The notes beneath the pieces were generated by a model. It had not been told where the DNA came from and did no database searches. It saw nothing but the letters and a program-made list of their open reading frames with translations. From Schaalia odontolytica (GTDB lineage Bacteria > Actinomycetota > Actinomycetes > Actinomycetales > Actinomycetaceae), in NCBI RefSeq assembly GCF_024584435.1, contig NZ_CP102197.1, positions 558,001-622,000 of the forward strand: a stretch of DNA of 64,000 nt, read 5' to 3'. Shown here in pieces: positions 43,917 to 53,419 of the stretch. Both the position numbers and the translations under genes were made by a program. The number at the start of each line of letters is the position of its first letter. Positions within the stretch are counted from its first letter, which is position 1.

Positions 43917-45725
43917 ATGCTTCGAAATCTCTCGACTTTCTTCCTGCGAACCCTGCGCGAGGACCCGGCGGACGCCGAGGTTAACTCCCATAAGCTCCTG
44001 GTTCGCGCCGGTTACATTCGCCGCACCGCTCCGGGCATCTACACGTGGCTTCCTCTCGGCCTGCGCACGCTGCGCAAGATCGAGGACATCGTGCGTGAAG
44101 AAATGGATGCGATGGGCGCGCAGGAGGTTCACTTTCCGGGCCTGATCCCCGCTGAGCCCTACAAGGCAACGAACCGTTGGGAGGAGTACGGGCCGACGCT
44201 GTTTAAGCTGGAGGACCGCAAGGGCGGCGACTACCTGCTGGCACCGACCCACGAGGAGATGTTTACCCTCCTCGTCAAGGACATGTTCTCCTCGTACAAG
44301 GATTTGCCGACCACGCTGTATCAGATCCAGACGAAGTACCGCGACGAGGCGCGCCCGCGCGCCGGGTTGATTCGCGGACGCGAGTTCGTCATGAAGGACG
44401 CCTACTCCTTCGACGTCACCGAGGCCGGCCTCGACGCTTCCTACCAGGCCGAACGCGACACCTACGAGCGCATCTTCACCCGCCTGGGCCTGCGCTACGT
44501 CATTGTCTCTGCGATGAGCGGCGCCATGGGCGGCTCGCGGTCGGAGGAGTTCCTTCACCCCTCGCCCATCGGTGAGGACACCTTTGTCGCCTCCCCGGGC
44601 GGCTACGCTGCAAACGCCGAGGCGGTGACCACGGTCGCACCCGATGCGGTGGATGCCTCCGGCGTGCCGTCTCCACTCGAGGTGCCCACGCCCGACGCGC
44701 CGACGATCGAGTCGCTGGTTGACCTGCTCAACGCCGAGCATCCGCGCGAAGACCGCCCGTGGCAGGCGGCCGATACTCTTAAGAACGTGGTGCTCACGCT
44801 GACCCACCCCGACGGTAAGCGCGAGATTCTTGTCGTGGGTATCCCCGGGGATCGCGACATTGACATGAAACGGCTCGAGGCCTCCGTCGCCCCGGCCGAG
44901 GTTGACATGGCCACCGACAGTGACTTCGCGGGGCACCCCGAGCTTGTCCGCGGCTACATCGGCCCCCAGGTGCTGGGGCCGAACTCCCCAGCGCGCACGG
45001 TGGATTCAGAAGGAAACACCAGCGGTAGCGTGCGCTATCTCGTGGACCCGCGAGTGGTCGAGGGAACCGTGTGGGTGACCGGTGCGAACGCCGACAAGCG
45101 CCACGTCCTGAACCTGGTGATGGGCCGCGACTTCGCAGCCGACGGCACGATCGAGGCCGCCGAGGTCCGCGAGGGCGATCCGGCCCCCGACGGATCGGGT
45201 CCCCTCCACCTCGAGCGTGGCATCGAGATCGGCCACATCTTCCAGCTCGGACGCAAGTACGCGCAGGCCCTGGGGCTGACGGTGCTGGACGAGTGTGGCA
45301 AGACGCAGGTGGTGACGATGGGCTCCTATGGCATCGGTGTCACCCGCGTGATGGCGGCCCTCGCGGAGGCCAACTGCGACGAGCGCGGCCTGAGCTGGCC
45401 CGCCCAGATTGCCCCCTTCGACGTGCACGTTCTCGCCACCGGCAAGGGGGAGGAGGTGTTCGCTACCGCCGCGTCTCTGGGGGATGAGCTCGACGTAGCG
45501 GGACTGGATGTCCTCGTCGATGATCGGCGCAAGGTGAGCGCCGGGGTGAAGTTCAAGGACTTCGAGCTGGTGGGCATTCCCTTCGGCCTCGTGGTCGGAC
45601 GGTCCCTGGCCGACGGAAAGGTCGAGATTCGCGTGCGGGCCACGGGTGAGACGATCGTCGTGCCGGTCGAGGAAGCCGCCGCGCGACTGCGCGAGCTCCA
45701 CGGCGCGGCCGTGAAGGGAGAATGA
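43917..45725 (+). CDS. proS: Prolyl-tRNA synthetase (bacterial type)
   Basis: A 602-residue class II aminoacyl-tRNA synthetase charging tRNA-Pro. Motif 1 region ([19 protein letters not shown]), motif 2 ([21 protein letters not shown], residue ends about 141-161) and motif 3 ([14 protein letters not shown]) are present, with the editing (INS) domain inserted at about 220-400 and the anticodon domain at the end. Bacterial-type architecture and length. The ATG at 43917 lies six bases after TACTCT. The def gene follows one base after its stop. Confidence 0.95.
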   Translation: MLRNLSTFFLRTLREDPADAEVNSHKLLVRAGYIRRTAPGIYTWLPLGLRTLRKIEDIVREEMDAMGAQEVHFPGLIPAEPYKATNRWEEYGPTLFKLEDRKGGDYLLAPTHEEMFTLLVKDMFSSYKDLPTTLYQIQTKYRDEARPRAGLIRGREFVMKDAYSFDVTEAGLDASYQAERDTYERIFTRLGLRYVIVSAMSGAMGGSRSEEFLHPSPIGEDTFVASPGGYAANAEAVTTVAPDAVDASGVPSPLEVPTPDAPTIESLVDLLNAEHPREDRPWQAADTLKNVVLTLTHPDGKREILVVGIPGDRDIDMKRLEASVAPAEVDMATDSDFAGHPELVRGYIGPQVLGPNSPARTVDSEGNTSGSVRYLVDPRVVEGTVWVTGANADKRHVLNLVMGRDFAADGTIEAAEVREGDPAPDGSGPLHLERGIEIGHIFQLGRKYAQALGLTVLDECGKTQVVTMGSYGIGVTRVMAALAEANCDERGLSWPAQIAPFDVHVLATGKGEEVFATAASLGDELDVAGLDVLVDDRRKVSAGVKFKDFELVGIPFGLVVGRSLADGKVEIRVRATGETIVVPVEEAAARLRELHGAAVKGE

Positions 45726-45726
45726 G

Positions 45727-46218
45727 ATGGCTATTCGTCCGATTCGCATCATCGGAGATCCAGTGTTGCGCACCGTGTGTGATCCGATCACGGAGGTCAC
45801 CCCGTCCGTGAAGGCTCTCGTTGAGGATCTCCTCGAGGGAGTCGACATGGAGGGGCGCGCCGGGCTCGCGGCCAATCAGATCGGTGTCAGCCTGCGCGCC
45901 TTCTCCTGGAACATCGACGGAGATATTGGCTACGTGCTCAACCCCCGCATCGTGGCGCTGAGCGAGGACGAGTACCAGGATGGGGACGAGGGATGTCTGT
46001 CGGTTCCCGACCTGTGGTACCCGACCAAGCGCTCGTGGTACGCCCGCTGCGAGGGAACGGACCTGGACGGCAAGAAGGTTGTCGTCGAAGGTGAGGAGCT
46101 GATGGCGCGTTGCATCCAGCACGAGTGCGATCACCTTGATGGTCACATCTACATCGACAGGCTCGACCGGCCGACGCGGAAGAAGGCGCTGCGCGATATT
46201 CGCGCGGCAGGTTTCTGA
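45727..46218 (+). CDS. def: Peptide deformylase
   Basis: A 163-residue metalloenzyme removing N-terminal formyl groups from new proteins. All three motifs are present: GLAANQIG (46-53), EGCLSVP (88-94, metal ligand Cys90) and HECDH (132-136). GGGAGAATGAG before the ATG serves as ribosome site. It acts ahead of the methionine aminopeptidase encoded at the right edge. Confidence 0.95.
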   Translation: MAIRPIRIIGDPVLRTVCDPITEVTPSVKALVEDLLEGVDMEGRAGLAANQIGVSLRAFSWNIDGDIGYVLNPRIVALSEDEYQDGDEGCLSVPDLWYPTKRSWYARCEGTDLDGKKVVVEGEELMARCIQHECDHLDGHIYIDRLDRPTRKKALRDIRAAGF

Positions 46219-46241
46219 GGCGGCGGTCGCGCCATCACGTG

Positions 46242-46275
46242 AGCGCGCCGGGGTATTGCAGTGCATTGCCCGGCG
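46242..46275 (+). terminator. Hairpin terminator after def
   Basis: CGCGCCGGG / CCCGGCGCG, a 9-bp stem with a 16-base loop, 24 bases past the stop, followed by TTCGTCT. Confidence 0.5.
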
Positions 46276-46389
46276 CGTTCGTCTATCCTGTAAGCACATC
46301 GCACGTGTTGTCGACGGACCGCTCGGCGCCTCCGGTTGCTGGTTAGGACGTAGGGGAAGACGATCCTGAACAAGCAAACAGGAGGAACA

Positions 46390-46893
46390 ATGAGAGGGAC
46401 ATACACCCGCGGTGTACTTTTCGTGCACTCAACACCGCCCGCTCTGTGCCCGCACATCGAGTGGGCGCTGGGCACCGCGCTCGGCCAGGAGGTTCACCTC
46501 CAGTGGTCGGATCAGGAGGCGGCGCCGGGCATGGTTCGCTGCGAGTTTTCGTGGGTCGGACCCATCGGCTCGGGCGCCCGTTTGGCGTCCGCTCTGCGAG
46601 GGTGGGAGCACCTGCGCTACGAGGTGACGGAAGAGGCCACGGCCTCGAGTGACGGCGGCCGCTGGTGCCACACTCCCTCGCTGGGCATCTTCCACTCCCA
46701 GATGGACACGGCGGGCAACGTCGTCGTGCCCGAAGACAGGGTTCGTGCTGCCCTGGAGGCGGCATCGTCCTACGAGGAGCTGCGCGAGGGATTGAACCTT
46801 GCGCTGGGGCAGGCCTGGGACGACGAGCTCGAGTCCTTCCGCTACGCCGGCGTCGGTGCGCCGGTTCGCTGGCTCAACAACCGGGTGGGCTGA
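46390..46893 (+). CDS. DUF3145 family protein
   Basis: A 167-residue protein of the actinobacterial DUF3145 family. Hallmarks: RGVLFVHSTPPALCPHIEWA (residues 7-26), and the C-terminal LGQAWDDELESFRYAGVGAPVRWL run, given by its ends near residues 139-162. Function unknown. AGGAGGAAC precedes the ATG. The stop overlaps the next ATG (TGATG), coupling it to an acyl-carrier-like protein. Confidence 0.9.
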   Translation: MRGTYTRGVLFVHSTPPALCPHIEWALGTALGQEVHLQWSDQEAAPGMVRCEFSWVGPIGSGARLASALRGWEHLRYEVTEEATASSDGGRWCHTPSLGIFHSQMDTAGNVVVPEDRVRAALEAASSYEELREGLNLALGQAWDDELESFRYAGVGAPVRWLNNRVG

Positions 46894-47258
46894 TGGGGTC
46901 CATCGCCGATCTTCTCGGCGATCAGCTGCGCGCGGGCTTAGCGCAGCTGGCCGACGCCGAGGCTCCTCCCGAGGACGACGCACCCTCATCGGGAGGCGAG
47001 AGCGCGTCGGATGCCTCCGAGAGGGCGCGCGTCATCGCGATGGAGGCCGCGGCCGACGAGGCCGAGATCGATCCGGTGCGCGTGAGGGGACGGGACAGCC
47101 TGCGCGGCGATCGCGACCTCGATGACATCTCCCTCTACGCTCTCGTGGCGCGCATCGAACGCGAGGCGAAGGTGACGCTCGCGGACGCCGAGGTCGAGAC
47201 GTGGGTGAGCCTGTCGGACCTGTTGGACTCCGTGTCCGAAGCCGCTTCCAATAGCTAG
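46893..47258 (+). CDS. Acyl-carrier-like protein lacking the carrier serine
   Basis: A 121-residue acidic protein. Residues 45-118 resemble an acyl carrier protein: a first helix, then GDRDLDDISLYALVARIE (residues 72-89) in the place of the carrier signature and second helix, and WVSLSDLLDSV in the place of the last helix. The serine that would carry phosphopantetheine (D-S-L) appears as Asp75, so it probably cannot be charged. The N-terminal 45 residues are acidic and disordered. Coupled to the DUF3145 gene. The ACP resemblance is by pattern only. Confidence 0.5.
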   Translation: MGSIADLLGDQLRAGLAQLADAEAPPEDDAPSSGGESASDASERARVIAMEAAADEAEIDPVRVRGRDSLRGDRDLDDISLYALVARIEREAKVTLADAEVETWVSLSDLLDSVSEAASNS

Positions 47259-47390
47259 CGAAAGAGCCCGTTAGGGAAGTATCAACGACGTCTCCAATGT
47301 TCGTAAAGTGCCGTAATGTCGGGTCTGCCGGGCCTACCATGGAGGCGCATCGCCCGGAACGGACCGGGGAGCGAACTCATGGAAGGAACG

Positions 47391-48806
47391 ATGGTGACCC
47401 GCACCGAAGAAGATCTGCTCGGGACCCGCGACGTACCCGATGACGCGTACTGGGGCATTCACACGCTGCGAGCGATCGAGAACTATCAGATCTCCGGACA
47501 CACGATCAACGAGGCACCCGAGTTGATTCGCGCCTTCGCCCAGGTGAAGAAGGCTTGCGCGATGGCGAACATGCAGCTCAAGGCCATGAAGCCCGCCAAG
47601 GCGGAGGCGATCATTGCCGCCTGCGACGAGATCATCGAGGGCGGCAAGTGCATGGACCAGTTCCCCGTCGACCAGTTCCAGGGGGGCGCCGGGACCTCGG
47701 TGAACATGAACGCCAACGAGGTGATCGCGAATCTGGCGCTGGAGATCCTGGGGGAGGACAAGGGACGCTACGACATCATCAATCCGAACGATCACGTGAA
47801 CCGTTCGCAGTCCACGAACGACGCCTACCCGACGGCCTTTCGCATCGCGCTGTGGCGCAAAGTCAACCGCCTGCGCAAGGCGCTGGATGAGCTGGCGGAC
47901 GCGTTTGACGAGAAGGGAAGCGAGTTCCGCGACGTGCTGACGATGGGGCGCACGCAGCTCCAGGACGCGGTCCCCATGTCCCTGGGCGGCGAGTTCACTG
48001 CCTTCGGGCACACCCTGCGCGAGGAGGATGAGCGCCTGGTGAACAACGCGGAGCTCCTCCTGGAAACCAACCTGGGGGCCACCGCGATCGGGACCGGCCT
48101 CAACACGCCGGACGGCTATCAGGAGGTCGTCGTGCGCTACCTGCGTCGTATCACGGGCGCGCGCGTGGTGGCCTCTCCGAACCTCCTGGAGGCGACGTCG
48201 GACACGGGGGCGTACGTGTCGATGCACGCCACGATCAAGCGCAGCGCGGTGAAGCTGTCAAAGATCTGCAACGACCTGCGACTGCTCGCGTCGGGTCCGC
48301 GCGCGGGCCTCAACGAAATCAACCTGCCGAAGATGGCGGCAGGCTCCTCGATCATGCCGGCGAAGGTCAACCCGGTGATCCCCGAAGTCGTCAATCAGGT
48401 GTGCTTCAAAGTGATCGGCAACGATCAGACGGTCACGGCCGCCGCGGAGGCCGGTCAGCTGCAGCTCAACGTGATGGAGCCGGTGATCGCCCAAGCCCTC
48501 ATCGAGTCGATCAATCTGCTGGTCAACGCGTGCGACACGCTGCGTGAGCGCTGCATCAACGGGATCACGGCAAATGCGCAGGTGTGCCGCGCCTACGTGG
48601 AGAACTCGATCGGCATCGTCACCTACTTCAACGACGTGATCGGCCACCACCTCGGCGACGTGGTCGGTAAGCGGGCTGCGGCGGAAGGCAAGACGATCCG
48701 CGAGGTCATCCACGACATGGAACTCCTGTCGGAGGAGGAGGTGGAGCGGATTCTTTCCCCGGAAAACCTGGCCCACCCCAAGTATGCGGGCACCGAGGAA
48801 GAGTAG
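47391..48806 (+). CDS. aspA: Aspartate ammonia-lyase
   Basis: A 471-residue enzyme of the fumarase/aspartase superfamily that converts aspartate to fumarate and ammonia. Aspartase-type features: [18 protein letters not shown] near the start, [14 protein letters not shown], and the signature [11 protein letters not shown] near residue 320. The start at ATG 47391 follows GGAAGGAACG; an in-frame ATG at 47379 is less likely. It has no close partner; the 132-base gap upstream probably holds its promoter. Confidence 0.92.
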   Translation: MVTRTEEDLLGTRDVPDDAYWGIHTLRAIENYQISGHTINEAPELIRAFAQVKKACAMANMQLKAMKPAKAEAIIAACDEIIEGGKCMDQFPVDQFQGGAGTSVNMNANEVIANLALEILGEDKGRYDIINPNDHVNRSQSTNDAYPTAFRIALWRKVNRLRKALDELADAFDEKGSEFRDVLTMGRTQLQDAVPMSLGGEFTAFGHTLREEDERLVNNAELLLETNLGATAIGTGLNTPDGYQEVVVRYLRRITGARVVASPNLLEATSDTGAYVSMHATIKRSAVKLSKICNDLRLLASGPRAGLNEINLPKMAAGSSIMPAKVNPVIPEVVNQVCFKVIGNDQTVTAAAEAGQLQLNVMEPVIAQALIESINLLVNACDTLRERCINGITANAQVCRAYVENSIGIVTYFNDVIGHHLGDVVGKRAAAEGKTIREVIHDMELLSEEEVERILSPENLAHPKYAGTEEE

Positions 48807-48821
48807 GCGAAGCACGGATGG

Positions 48822-48852
48822 GGCCGGGGAGACCACGCAGGAATCCCCGGCC
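48822..48852. terminator. Bidirectional hairpin after aspA
   Basis: GGCCGGGGA / TCCCCGGCC, a 9-bp stem with a 13-base loop, between the convergent aspA and flavin reductase-like genes, then TTCGTCGTC. Confidence 0.65.
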
Positions 48853-48868
48853 TTCGTCGTCGCGGATG

Positions 48869-49438
48869 CTAGGGGAGGAGCGAGTCCTTGAAGGGGCGCA
48901 CGAACCTGCCGAAACGCTCCACCCGGTCTGAGAAGTACCGGTAGATGCGCCTGCGCGCATCGCCCACGTACTCGACGGTGTGCAGGTCCTCGTAGCGGAA
49001 GCGACCGTTCTCGTCGATGAGGGCAGGGGTGACCAGCCGCTGGATGATCTCGCAGCGAAAATGCGTGTAGCTGCCGTCATCCGTGGCTTCCAGGACACGG
49101 CACAGCAGGCTCATCTGAGAATCGTCGAGCACGGGGATGCCGTCGTGGTCGCTTGATGCGACGCGCGTATCGGCGAGCTTGTTTCCGCCCGAAACTGTAC
49201 CCGCGTACTCGTACAAGCCCATGGCCTCGGCGCCGAAGAGGTTGAGCGAGCAGACGCCGGAGCGCTTGATCGAGCGGGCGGCGTGCGTCGTCGAGTCACA
49301 GCCGATCATGACCATCTGTCCCAGCGAGTACGAGGATGATCCCGTCGTGATGCCGACGCCGACGGCTTCGTCCGGGTAGGCCAGGATGTAGACGGGAAAG
49401 CCGTAGTAGAACTTCTCGGTGTCATAAGGTACGTGCAT
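48869..49438 (-). CDS. Flavin reductase-like FMN-binding protein
   Basis: A 189-residue protein resembling the FMN-binding split-barrel flavin reductase family: strands PVYILAYPDEAVGVG, the SSYSLGQMVMIG run where substrate or flavin would bind, and KRSGVCSLNLFG followed by an ADTRVASSDHDGIPVLDDS segment. Redox partner and substrate are unknown. The ATG at 49438 is chosen because GGAGGC precedes it and longer readings have no site. It is convergent with aspA. Confidence 0.72.
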   Translation of the reverse strand: MHVPYDTEKFYYGFPVYILAYPDEAVGVGITTGSSSYSLGQMVMIGCDSTTHAARSIKRSGVCSLNLFGAEAMGLYEYAGTVSGGNKLADTRVASSDHDGIPVLDDSQMSLLCRVLEATDDGSYTHFRCEIIQRLVTPALIDENGRFRYEDLHTVEYVGDARRRIYRYFSDRVERFGRFVRPFKDSLLP

Positions 49439-49559
49439 GCCTCCATTGTGCGCCCCACCGGGCATGCGGGCCGAGGCTGAGCCGCGTGTCGGGGGCGGCC
49501 CTGGTGGCAGCTCGTCGCTTTGCTCACGAAACGGCTGTCCCACGTCTCGGCGATGCGAC

Positions 49560-49594
49560 GAGGCCGGGGACCCCGCGTGGGGACCCCCGGCCTC
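49560..49594 (-). terminator. Hairpin terminator after aceE
   Basis: GAGGCCGGGG / CCCCGGCCTC (10 bp) with an inner CCCC/GGGG stem, 48 bases past the aceE stop in its direction. Confidence 0.7.
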
Positions 49595-49641
49595 GCTACG
49601 TGGCTAGTTCCGCGAATGGAGGGACGCGGCCCTAGCGTCTC

Positions 49642-52386
49642 CTACTCCTCGCCGGCGTGGTCGTTGCCCTGGATGGCGTAGTTGAACAGGTCGTACTTGG
49701 CGATTGCCTGCTCAACGAGAGAGGGATCGATCTGCCCGGAGTCGGCGAGAGCGGCGAGCGTGCGAACGACCATCGACTCGGCATCGATGTGGAACCAGCG
49801 GCGGGCGGCCCGGCGCGTGTCGGAGAAGCCGAATCCGTCGGCGCCCAAGACGTGGTAGTCTCCGGGCACCCACTGGCGGATCAGGTCGGGGAGCATGCGG
49901 TCGAAGTCCGAGGACGCGACGAACGGGCCCTCGCGCCCGGCGAGCTTGGCCGACACGAAGGGGGTGCGGCGCGGCTCGGAGGGGTGCAGGTAGTTGTGCT
50001 CGTCGGCTTCGAGGCCGTCGCGGCGCAGCTCGTCCCACGAGGTCACGGACCACACGGCGGCGTCCACGCCCCAGTCGCGGGCCAGCAGCTCGCGGGCCTC
50101 GCGTGCCCACGGCACGCCCACACCGGAGGCGAGGAGCTGCGCCTTGGGACCACCGAAGTTCTGGTGCTCGTCGAGGTTGTAAATGCCCTTGACGATCCCC
50201 TCAACGTCCACGTTCTCAGGCTCGGCAGGTTGGCGGATGGGCTCGTTGTACACGGTGATGTAGTACATGACGTTCGGGTCACGTCCGCCGGCGTCGCCGT
50301 ACATGCGCTGCAGCCCATCGGACATGATGTGGCGGATCTCGTAGGCGTAGGCGGGGTCGTAGGACACGAAGGCGTGGTTGGTGGCAGCCAGAACCGGGGA
50401 GTGGCCATCCATGTGCTGCAGGCCTTCGCCGGCGAGCGTCGTGCGGCCCGCGGTCGCGCCGATGACAAAGCCCTTGGTCAGCTGGTCGCCGGCCGCCCAG
50501 AACTGGTCGCCGGTGCGCTGGAAGCCGAACATCGAGTAGAAGATGTAGATCGGCACCATCGGCAGGTCGTGCGTGGAGTAGGCGGTGCCAACGACCTGGA
50601 ATGCCGCGGCTGATCCGGCCTCGGTGATGCCGGTGTGCATGATGCGGCCCTGCTCGGACTCGCGGTAGGAGAGCATCATGTCGGCGTCAACGGGCGTGTA
50701 GGACTGGCCGGTCGTGTTGAAGATCTTCGCCGACGGGAAGATAGCGTCGAGGCCGAAGGTGCGCGCCTCGTCGGGGATGATCGGCACGAAGTACTTGCCG
50801 ACCTCCTTGTCCTTCATGATGTCCTTGATGAGGCGCACGAGCGCCATCGTGGTGGCGACCTCGAGCTTGCCCGATCCCTTGGACAGTGCCTCGAAGGGGC
50901 GGGTCGGGAGGGCGGGGAGTTTGGGCTGACGCTCGGGGCGACGCTCAGGCACCCAGCCGCCGAGGATCTCGCGGCGCTCCTTCATGTACTGCAGGGCCGG
51001 GTGGTCGGCCGGCGGCATGTAGTAGGGAGGCTGGTAGGGATCGCGCTCGAGCTCCTCGTCCGTGATCGGGATCTGGAGGCGGTCGCGCAGCTGCTTGGCG
51101 TCCTCGAGGGTCAGCTTCTTCATCTGGTGCGTGGAGTTGCGTCCCGCGAAGTGGCTGCCCAGCGCGTAGCCCTTGATGGTGTGGGCGAGGATGACGGTGG
51201 GTTGGCCCGTGTGCTCCATGGCGGCCTTGTACGCCGCGTAGACCTTGCGGTAGTCGTGGCCGCCGCGCTTGAGCTCCCAGATCTGCTCGTCCGTCCAGTT
51301 CTTCACCATCTCCTTGGTGCGCGGGTCGCGACCGAAGAAGTGCTCACGCACGTACGCGCCGTCGTTGGCCTTAAAGGTCTGGTAGTCGCCGTCCAGGGTG
51401 TCGTTCATGAGGTGAACGAGCGCGTCGTCCTTGTCGGCGGCGAGCAGCTGGTCCCAGCCGCGTCCCCAGATGACCTTGATGACGTTCCAGCCCGCGCCCT
51501 TGAAGAAGGCCTCAAGCTCCTGGATGATCTTGCCGTTGCCACGCACGGGGCCGTCGAGGCGCTGCAGGTTGCAGTTGATGACGAAGGTCAGGTTGTCGAG
51601 GCGCTGCTGGGCCGCGAGCTGCAGCATGCCGCGCGACTCGGGTTCGTCCATCTCACCGTCGCCGATGAACACCCACGTGTGCTGCTGCGAGGTGTCCTTG
51701 ATGCCGTTCATGAACAGGTAGCGGTCGAACCAGGCCTGGTAGATACCTTCCGCGGGACCCAAGCCGAGGGAGACCGTGGGGTACTCCCAGAAATGGTCGA
51801 GCTGGCGGGGGTGCGGGTAGGAGGGCAGGCCGTGGGCGGTGGACACCTGCTGACGGAAGCCGTCCATCTGTTCTTCGGAGAGACGACCTTCGAGGAAGGC
51901 GCGGGCGTAGGGGCCGGGGGAGGCGTGTCCCTGGAAGAAGACGTGGTCGCCGCCGCCGGGGTGGTCCTTGCCGCGGAAGAAGTGGTTGAGGCCGACCTCG
52001 TAGAGGGTGGCAACCGAGGCGTAGGAGGAGATGTGTCCGCCGACCTTGACGCCGGGGCGCTGGGCGCGCGTGACCTGCACGGCGGCGTTCCAGCGGATCC
52101 AGCGGCGGTACTCGCGCTCCATGGCTTCGTCGCCGGGGAAGTAAGGCTCCTGATCAACGCTGATCGTGTTGACGTAGGGGGTCGTGTACTCCTGGGGGAG
52201 CTGAACGCCGTTGCGCCGGGCCTCATCGAGCATATGCAGCAGGATGTAGCGCGCGCGGGGACCGCCCTTTTCGTTGATGAGTCCGGACAGGGACTCGACC
52301 CATTCGGCGGTCTCCTGGGGGTCGTTGTCGGGAACCTGGGGGACCAGCCCGTTGACGACGGGGTGGAACTCGTGGAGTTGGCTCAC
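49642..52386 (-). CDS. aceE: Pyruvate dehydrogenase E1 component (homodimeric)
   Basis: A 914-residue E1 enzyme that decarboxylates pyruvate with thiamine diphosphate and passes the acetyl group to a lipoylated E2. The ThDP motif GDGEMDE (242-248) to VINCNLQ is present, as are [16 protein letters not shown] (117-132) and the C-terminal transketolase regions ([24 protein letters not shown]). Length is typical of the homodimeric type. The GTG at 52386 is chosen because GAGAAGGTACACC precedes it; a longer reading to 52458 lacks a site. E2 and E3 are not in the window; lipoate genes lie 4-5 kb away. Confidence 0.95.
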   Translation of the reverse strand: MSQLHEFHPVVNGLVPQVPDNDPQETAEWVESLSGLINEKGGPRARYILLHMLDEARRNGVQLPQEYTTPYVNTISVDQEPYFPGDEAMEREYRRWIRWNAAVQVTRAQRPGVKVGGHISSYASVATLYEVGLNHFFRGKDHPGGGDHVFFQGHASPGPYARAFLEGRLSEEQMDGFRQQVSTAHGLPSYPHPRQLDHFWEYPTVSLGLGPAEGIYQAWFDRYLFMNGIKDTSQQHTWVFIGDGEMDEPESRGMLQLAAQQRLDNLTFVINCNLQRLDGPVRGNGKIIQELEAFFKGAGWNVIKVIWGRGWDQLLAADKDDALVHLMNDTLDGDYQTFKANDGAYVREHFFGRDPRTKEMVKNWTDEQIWELKRGGHDYRKVYAAYKAAMEHTGQPTVILAHTIKGYALGSHFAGRNSTHQMKKLTLEDAKQLRDRLQIPITDEELERDPYQPPYYMPPADHPALQYMKERREILGGWVPERRPERQPKLPALPTRPFEALSKGSGKLEVATTMALVRLIKDIMKDKEVGKYFVPIIPDEARTFGLDAIFPSAKIFNTTGQSYTPVDADMMLSYRESEQGRIMHTGITEAGSAAAFQVVGTAYSTHDLPMVPIYIFYSMFGFQRTGDQFWAAGDQLTKGFVIGATAGRTTLAGEGLQHMDGHSPVLAATNHAFVSYDPAYAYEIRHIMSDGLQRMYGDAGGRDPNVMYYITVYNEPIRQPAEPENVDVEGIVKGIYNLDEHQNFGGPKAQLLASGVGVPWAREARELLARDWGVDAAVWSVTSWDELRRDGLEADEHNYLHPSEPRRTPFVSAKLAGREGPFVASSDFDRMLPDLIRQWVPGDYHVLGADGFGFSDTRRAARRWFHIDAESMVVRTLAALADSGQIDPSLVEQAIAKYDLFNYAIQGNDHAGEE

Positions 52387-52463
52387 GGTGTACCTTCTCG
52401 CTTGACTCGGTGCTGCTCGCGCAGCCTGCGTGGGCGGTGCCCTGTGGCGACACCGCACATATC

Positions 52464-52477
52464 GGGACTATTGTCCC
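52464..52477. promoter_or_regulatory. Inverted repeat in the aceE upstream region
   Basis: GGGACTATTGTCCC, 5-bp arms with a 4-base centre, about 80 bases before the aceE GTG in the gap between aceE and the divergent DUF3052 gene. Possible operator; a similar GGGACTGTTCGTCCC lies before ispG (41566-41580). The rest of the gap (52387-52657) shows nothing else clear. Confidence 0.3.
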
Positions 52478-52657
52478 ACTATTGGCGGTGCTGTGCGAGC
52501 GATTTGCGTGGCCGCGCACTATGACGTGCGTATCACCGAGGCGCGTGCACCTAAAGGATTGGGCGCGGTGGCTCGGTAAACCTGCTGGTCAGCCTCCTTC
52601 GCCCGCATCGTTGCCTCGTTGAGAGGCGCCCCTTGCGTTTGATGGTGCCTCATGCCC

Positions 52658-52663
52658 TAGGAT
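52658..52663 (+). promoter_or_regulatory. -10 hexamer before DUF3052 gene
   Basis: TAGGAT six bases before a GTG at 52670, the same layout as the leaderless xerC promoter. Confidence 0.45.
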
Positions 52664-52669
52664 GAAGGC

Positions 52670-52732
52670 GTGAACGTTGATATGACACTGAGCTTCGGCT
52701 CCATGAGGGGCGGTGCTGCACGATGGCAGTGA
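52670..52732 (+). CDS. Possible 20-residue leaderless leader peptide
   Basis: A short reading frame (VNVDMTLSFGSMRGGAARWQ) beginning with a GTG six bases after TAGGAT. It ends in a TGA at 52730-52732, overlapping the DUF3052 ATG (52723) by ten bases in another frame. It could couple translation of DUF3052 by reinitiation. No homology can be judged at this length; the alternative is a simple 53-base untranslated leader. Confidence 0.25.
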   Translation: MNVDMTLSFGSMRGGAARWQ

Positions 52733-53124
52733 GCCTGGGTTTTGCATCCGGCGCGATCGTGCAGGAGTTTTACGTCGATGACGACGTGGACCGCTCGATT
52801 CGCGACTCCGTTGAGGCCGAGACCGGCCAGGCCCTGGTCGATGTGGACTACGGCGACGTGGTGGACGGGGCGATCGTGTGGTGGAGGGCCGAGGATGCCG
52901 AGGAGGAGGACCTGGCGGACGTCCTGGTGGATGCCATGAGCAACCTGGACGACGGGGGGCTGATCTGGGTGCTGATCCCCAAGGCCGGACGCCCCAACTC
53001 GGTGCGCGTGGGCGACGTGGAGGAGGCCGCGGGGATCGCTGGCCTGCACGCGACGACCTCAACGGCGCTGGGGGAAGCCTGGGCGGGGGTGCGCCTGACC
53101 GCGCGTCCGCGTTCGCGCCGCTAG
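52723..53124 (+). CDS. DUF3052 family protein
   Basis: A 133-residue protein of the actinobacterial DUF3052 family, found next to aceE in many actinobacteria. Features: LGFASGAIVQEFYVDDDVD near the start, then VDYGDVVDGAIVWWRAEDAEE and GGLIWVLIPKAGRP. Cytosolic, acidic, function unknown. The ATG at 52723 has only a distant GAGGGG (52705-52710), so its initiation may depend on the overlapping upstream frame. Divergent from aceE. Confidence 0.85.
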   Translation: MAVSLGFASGAIVQEFYVDDDVDRSIRDSVEAETGQALVDVDYGDVVDGAIVWWRAEDAEEEDLADVLVDAMSNLDDGGLIWVLIPKAGRPNSVRVGDVEEAAGIAGLHATTSTALGEAWAGVRLTARPRSRR

Positions 53125-53184
53125 CATCAATCACGAGGCCTCGGCGCGGCAGCGCTGTCCTGTGCCGTGTCGCTCGGCCTCGGA

Positions 53185-53214
53185 TATGACCGTGCGCGGT
53201 GCTTCTGGTAGATT
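53185..53214 (+). promoter_or_regulatory. tRNA-Val promoter
   Basis: TATGAC (53185-53190), an 18-base spacer and TAGATT (53209-53214), placing transcription start a few bases before the tRNA 5' end. Confidence 0.55.
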
Positions 53215-53226
53215 GGCGCGTGCGTG

Positions 53227-53300
53227 GGGCCTTTAGCTCAGTTGGCTAGAGCGTCTGGTTTACACCCAGAAGGTCATCGGTTCGAGCCCGGTAGGGCCCA
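53227..53300 (+). tRNA. tRNA-Val (anticodon UAC)
   Basis: A 74-base cloverleaf. The acceptor stem GGGCCTT pairs with AGGGCCC with one G-T pair; the D stem is GCTC/GAGC; the anticodon arm is TCTGG-TTTACAC-CCAGA with anticodon TAC; the T arm has TTCGAGC between ATCGG and CCGGT. The discriminator base is A and CCA is not encoded, so it must be added after transcription. Confidence 0.95.
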
Positions 53301-53308
53301 CAAACGGC

Positions 53309-53338
53309 TGGGGCCGGAAGCAAGTGCTTCCGGCCCCA
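53309..53338 (+). terminator. Hairpin terminator after tRNA-Val
   Basis: TGGGGCCGGAAGC / GCTTCCGGCCCCA, a perfect 13-bp stem with a 4-base loop, nine bases past the tRNA. It may also block read-through from the convergent ndh. Confidence 0.8.
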
Positions 53339-53419
53339 CACCATTTGCCTGCAGTTTTGTCAGTGCGCTGCCACTGTTCTCGACCGCGCGCCAGAGCAAA
53401 CCGTCAGAGCGTGGCCTGC

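Noticed and set aside
50635..52524. A 629-codon open frame opposite aceE
   Set aside because: Antisense shadow of aceE, which is unambiguous with its thiamine diphosphate motif and normal length.
53227..53300. tRNA-Val as an integration site
   Set aside because: Flanks are conserved core genes, no repeat of the tRNA 3' end and no integrase are present.
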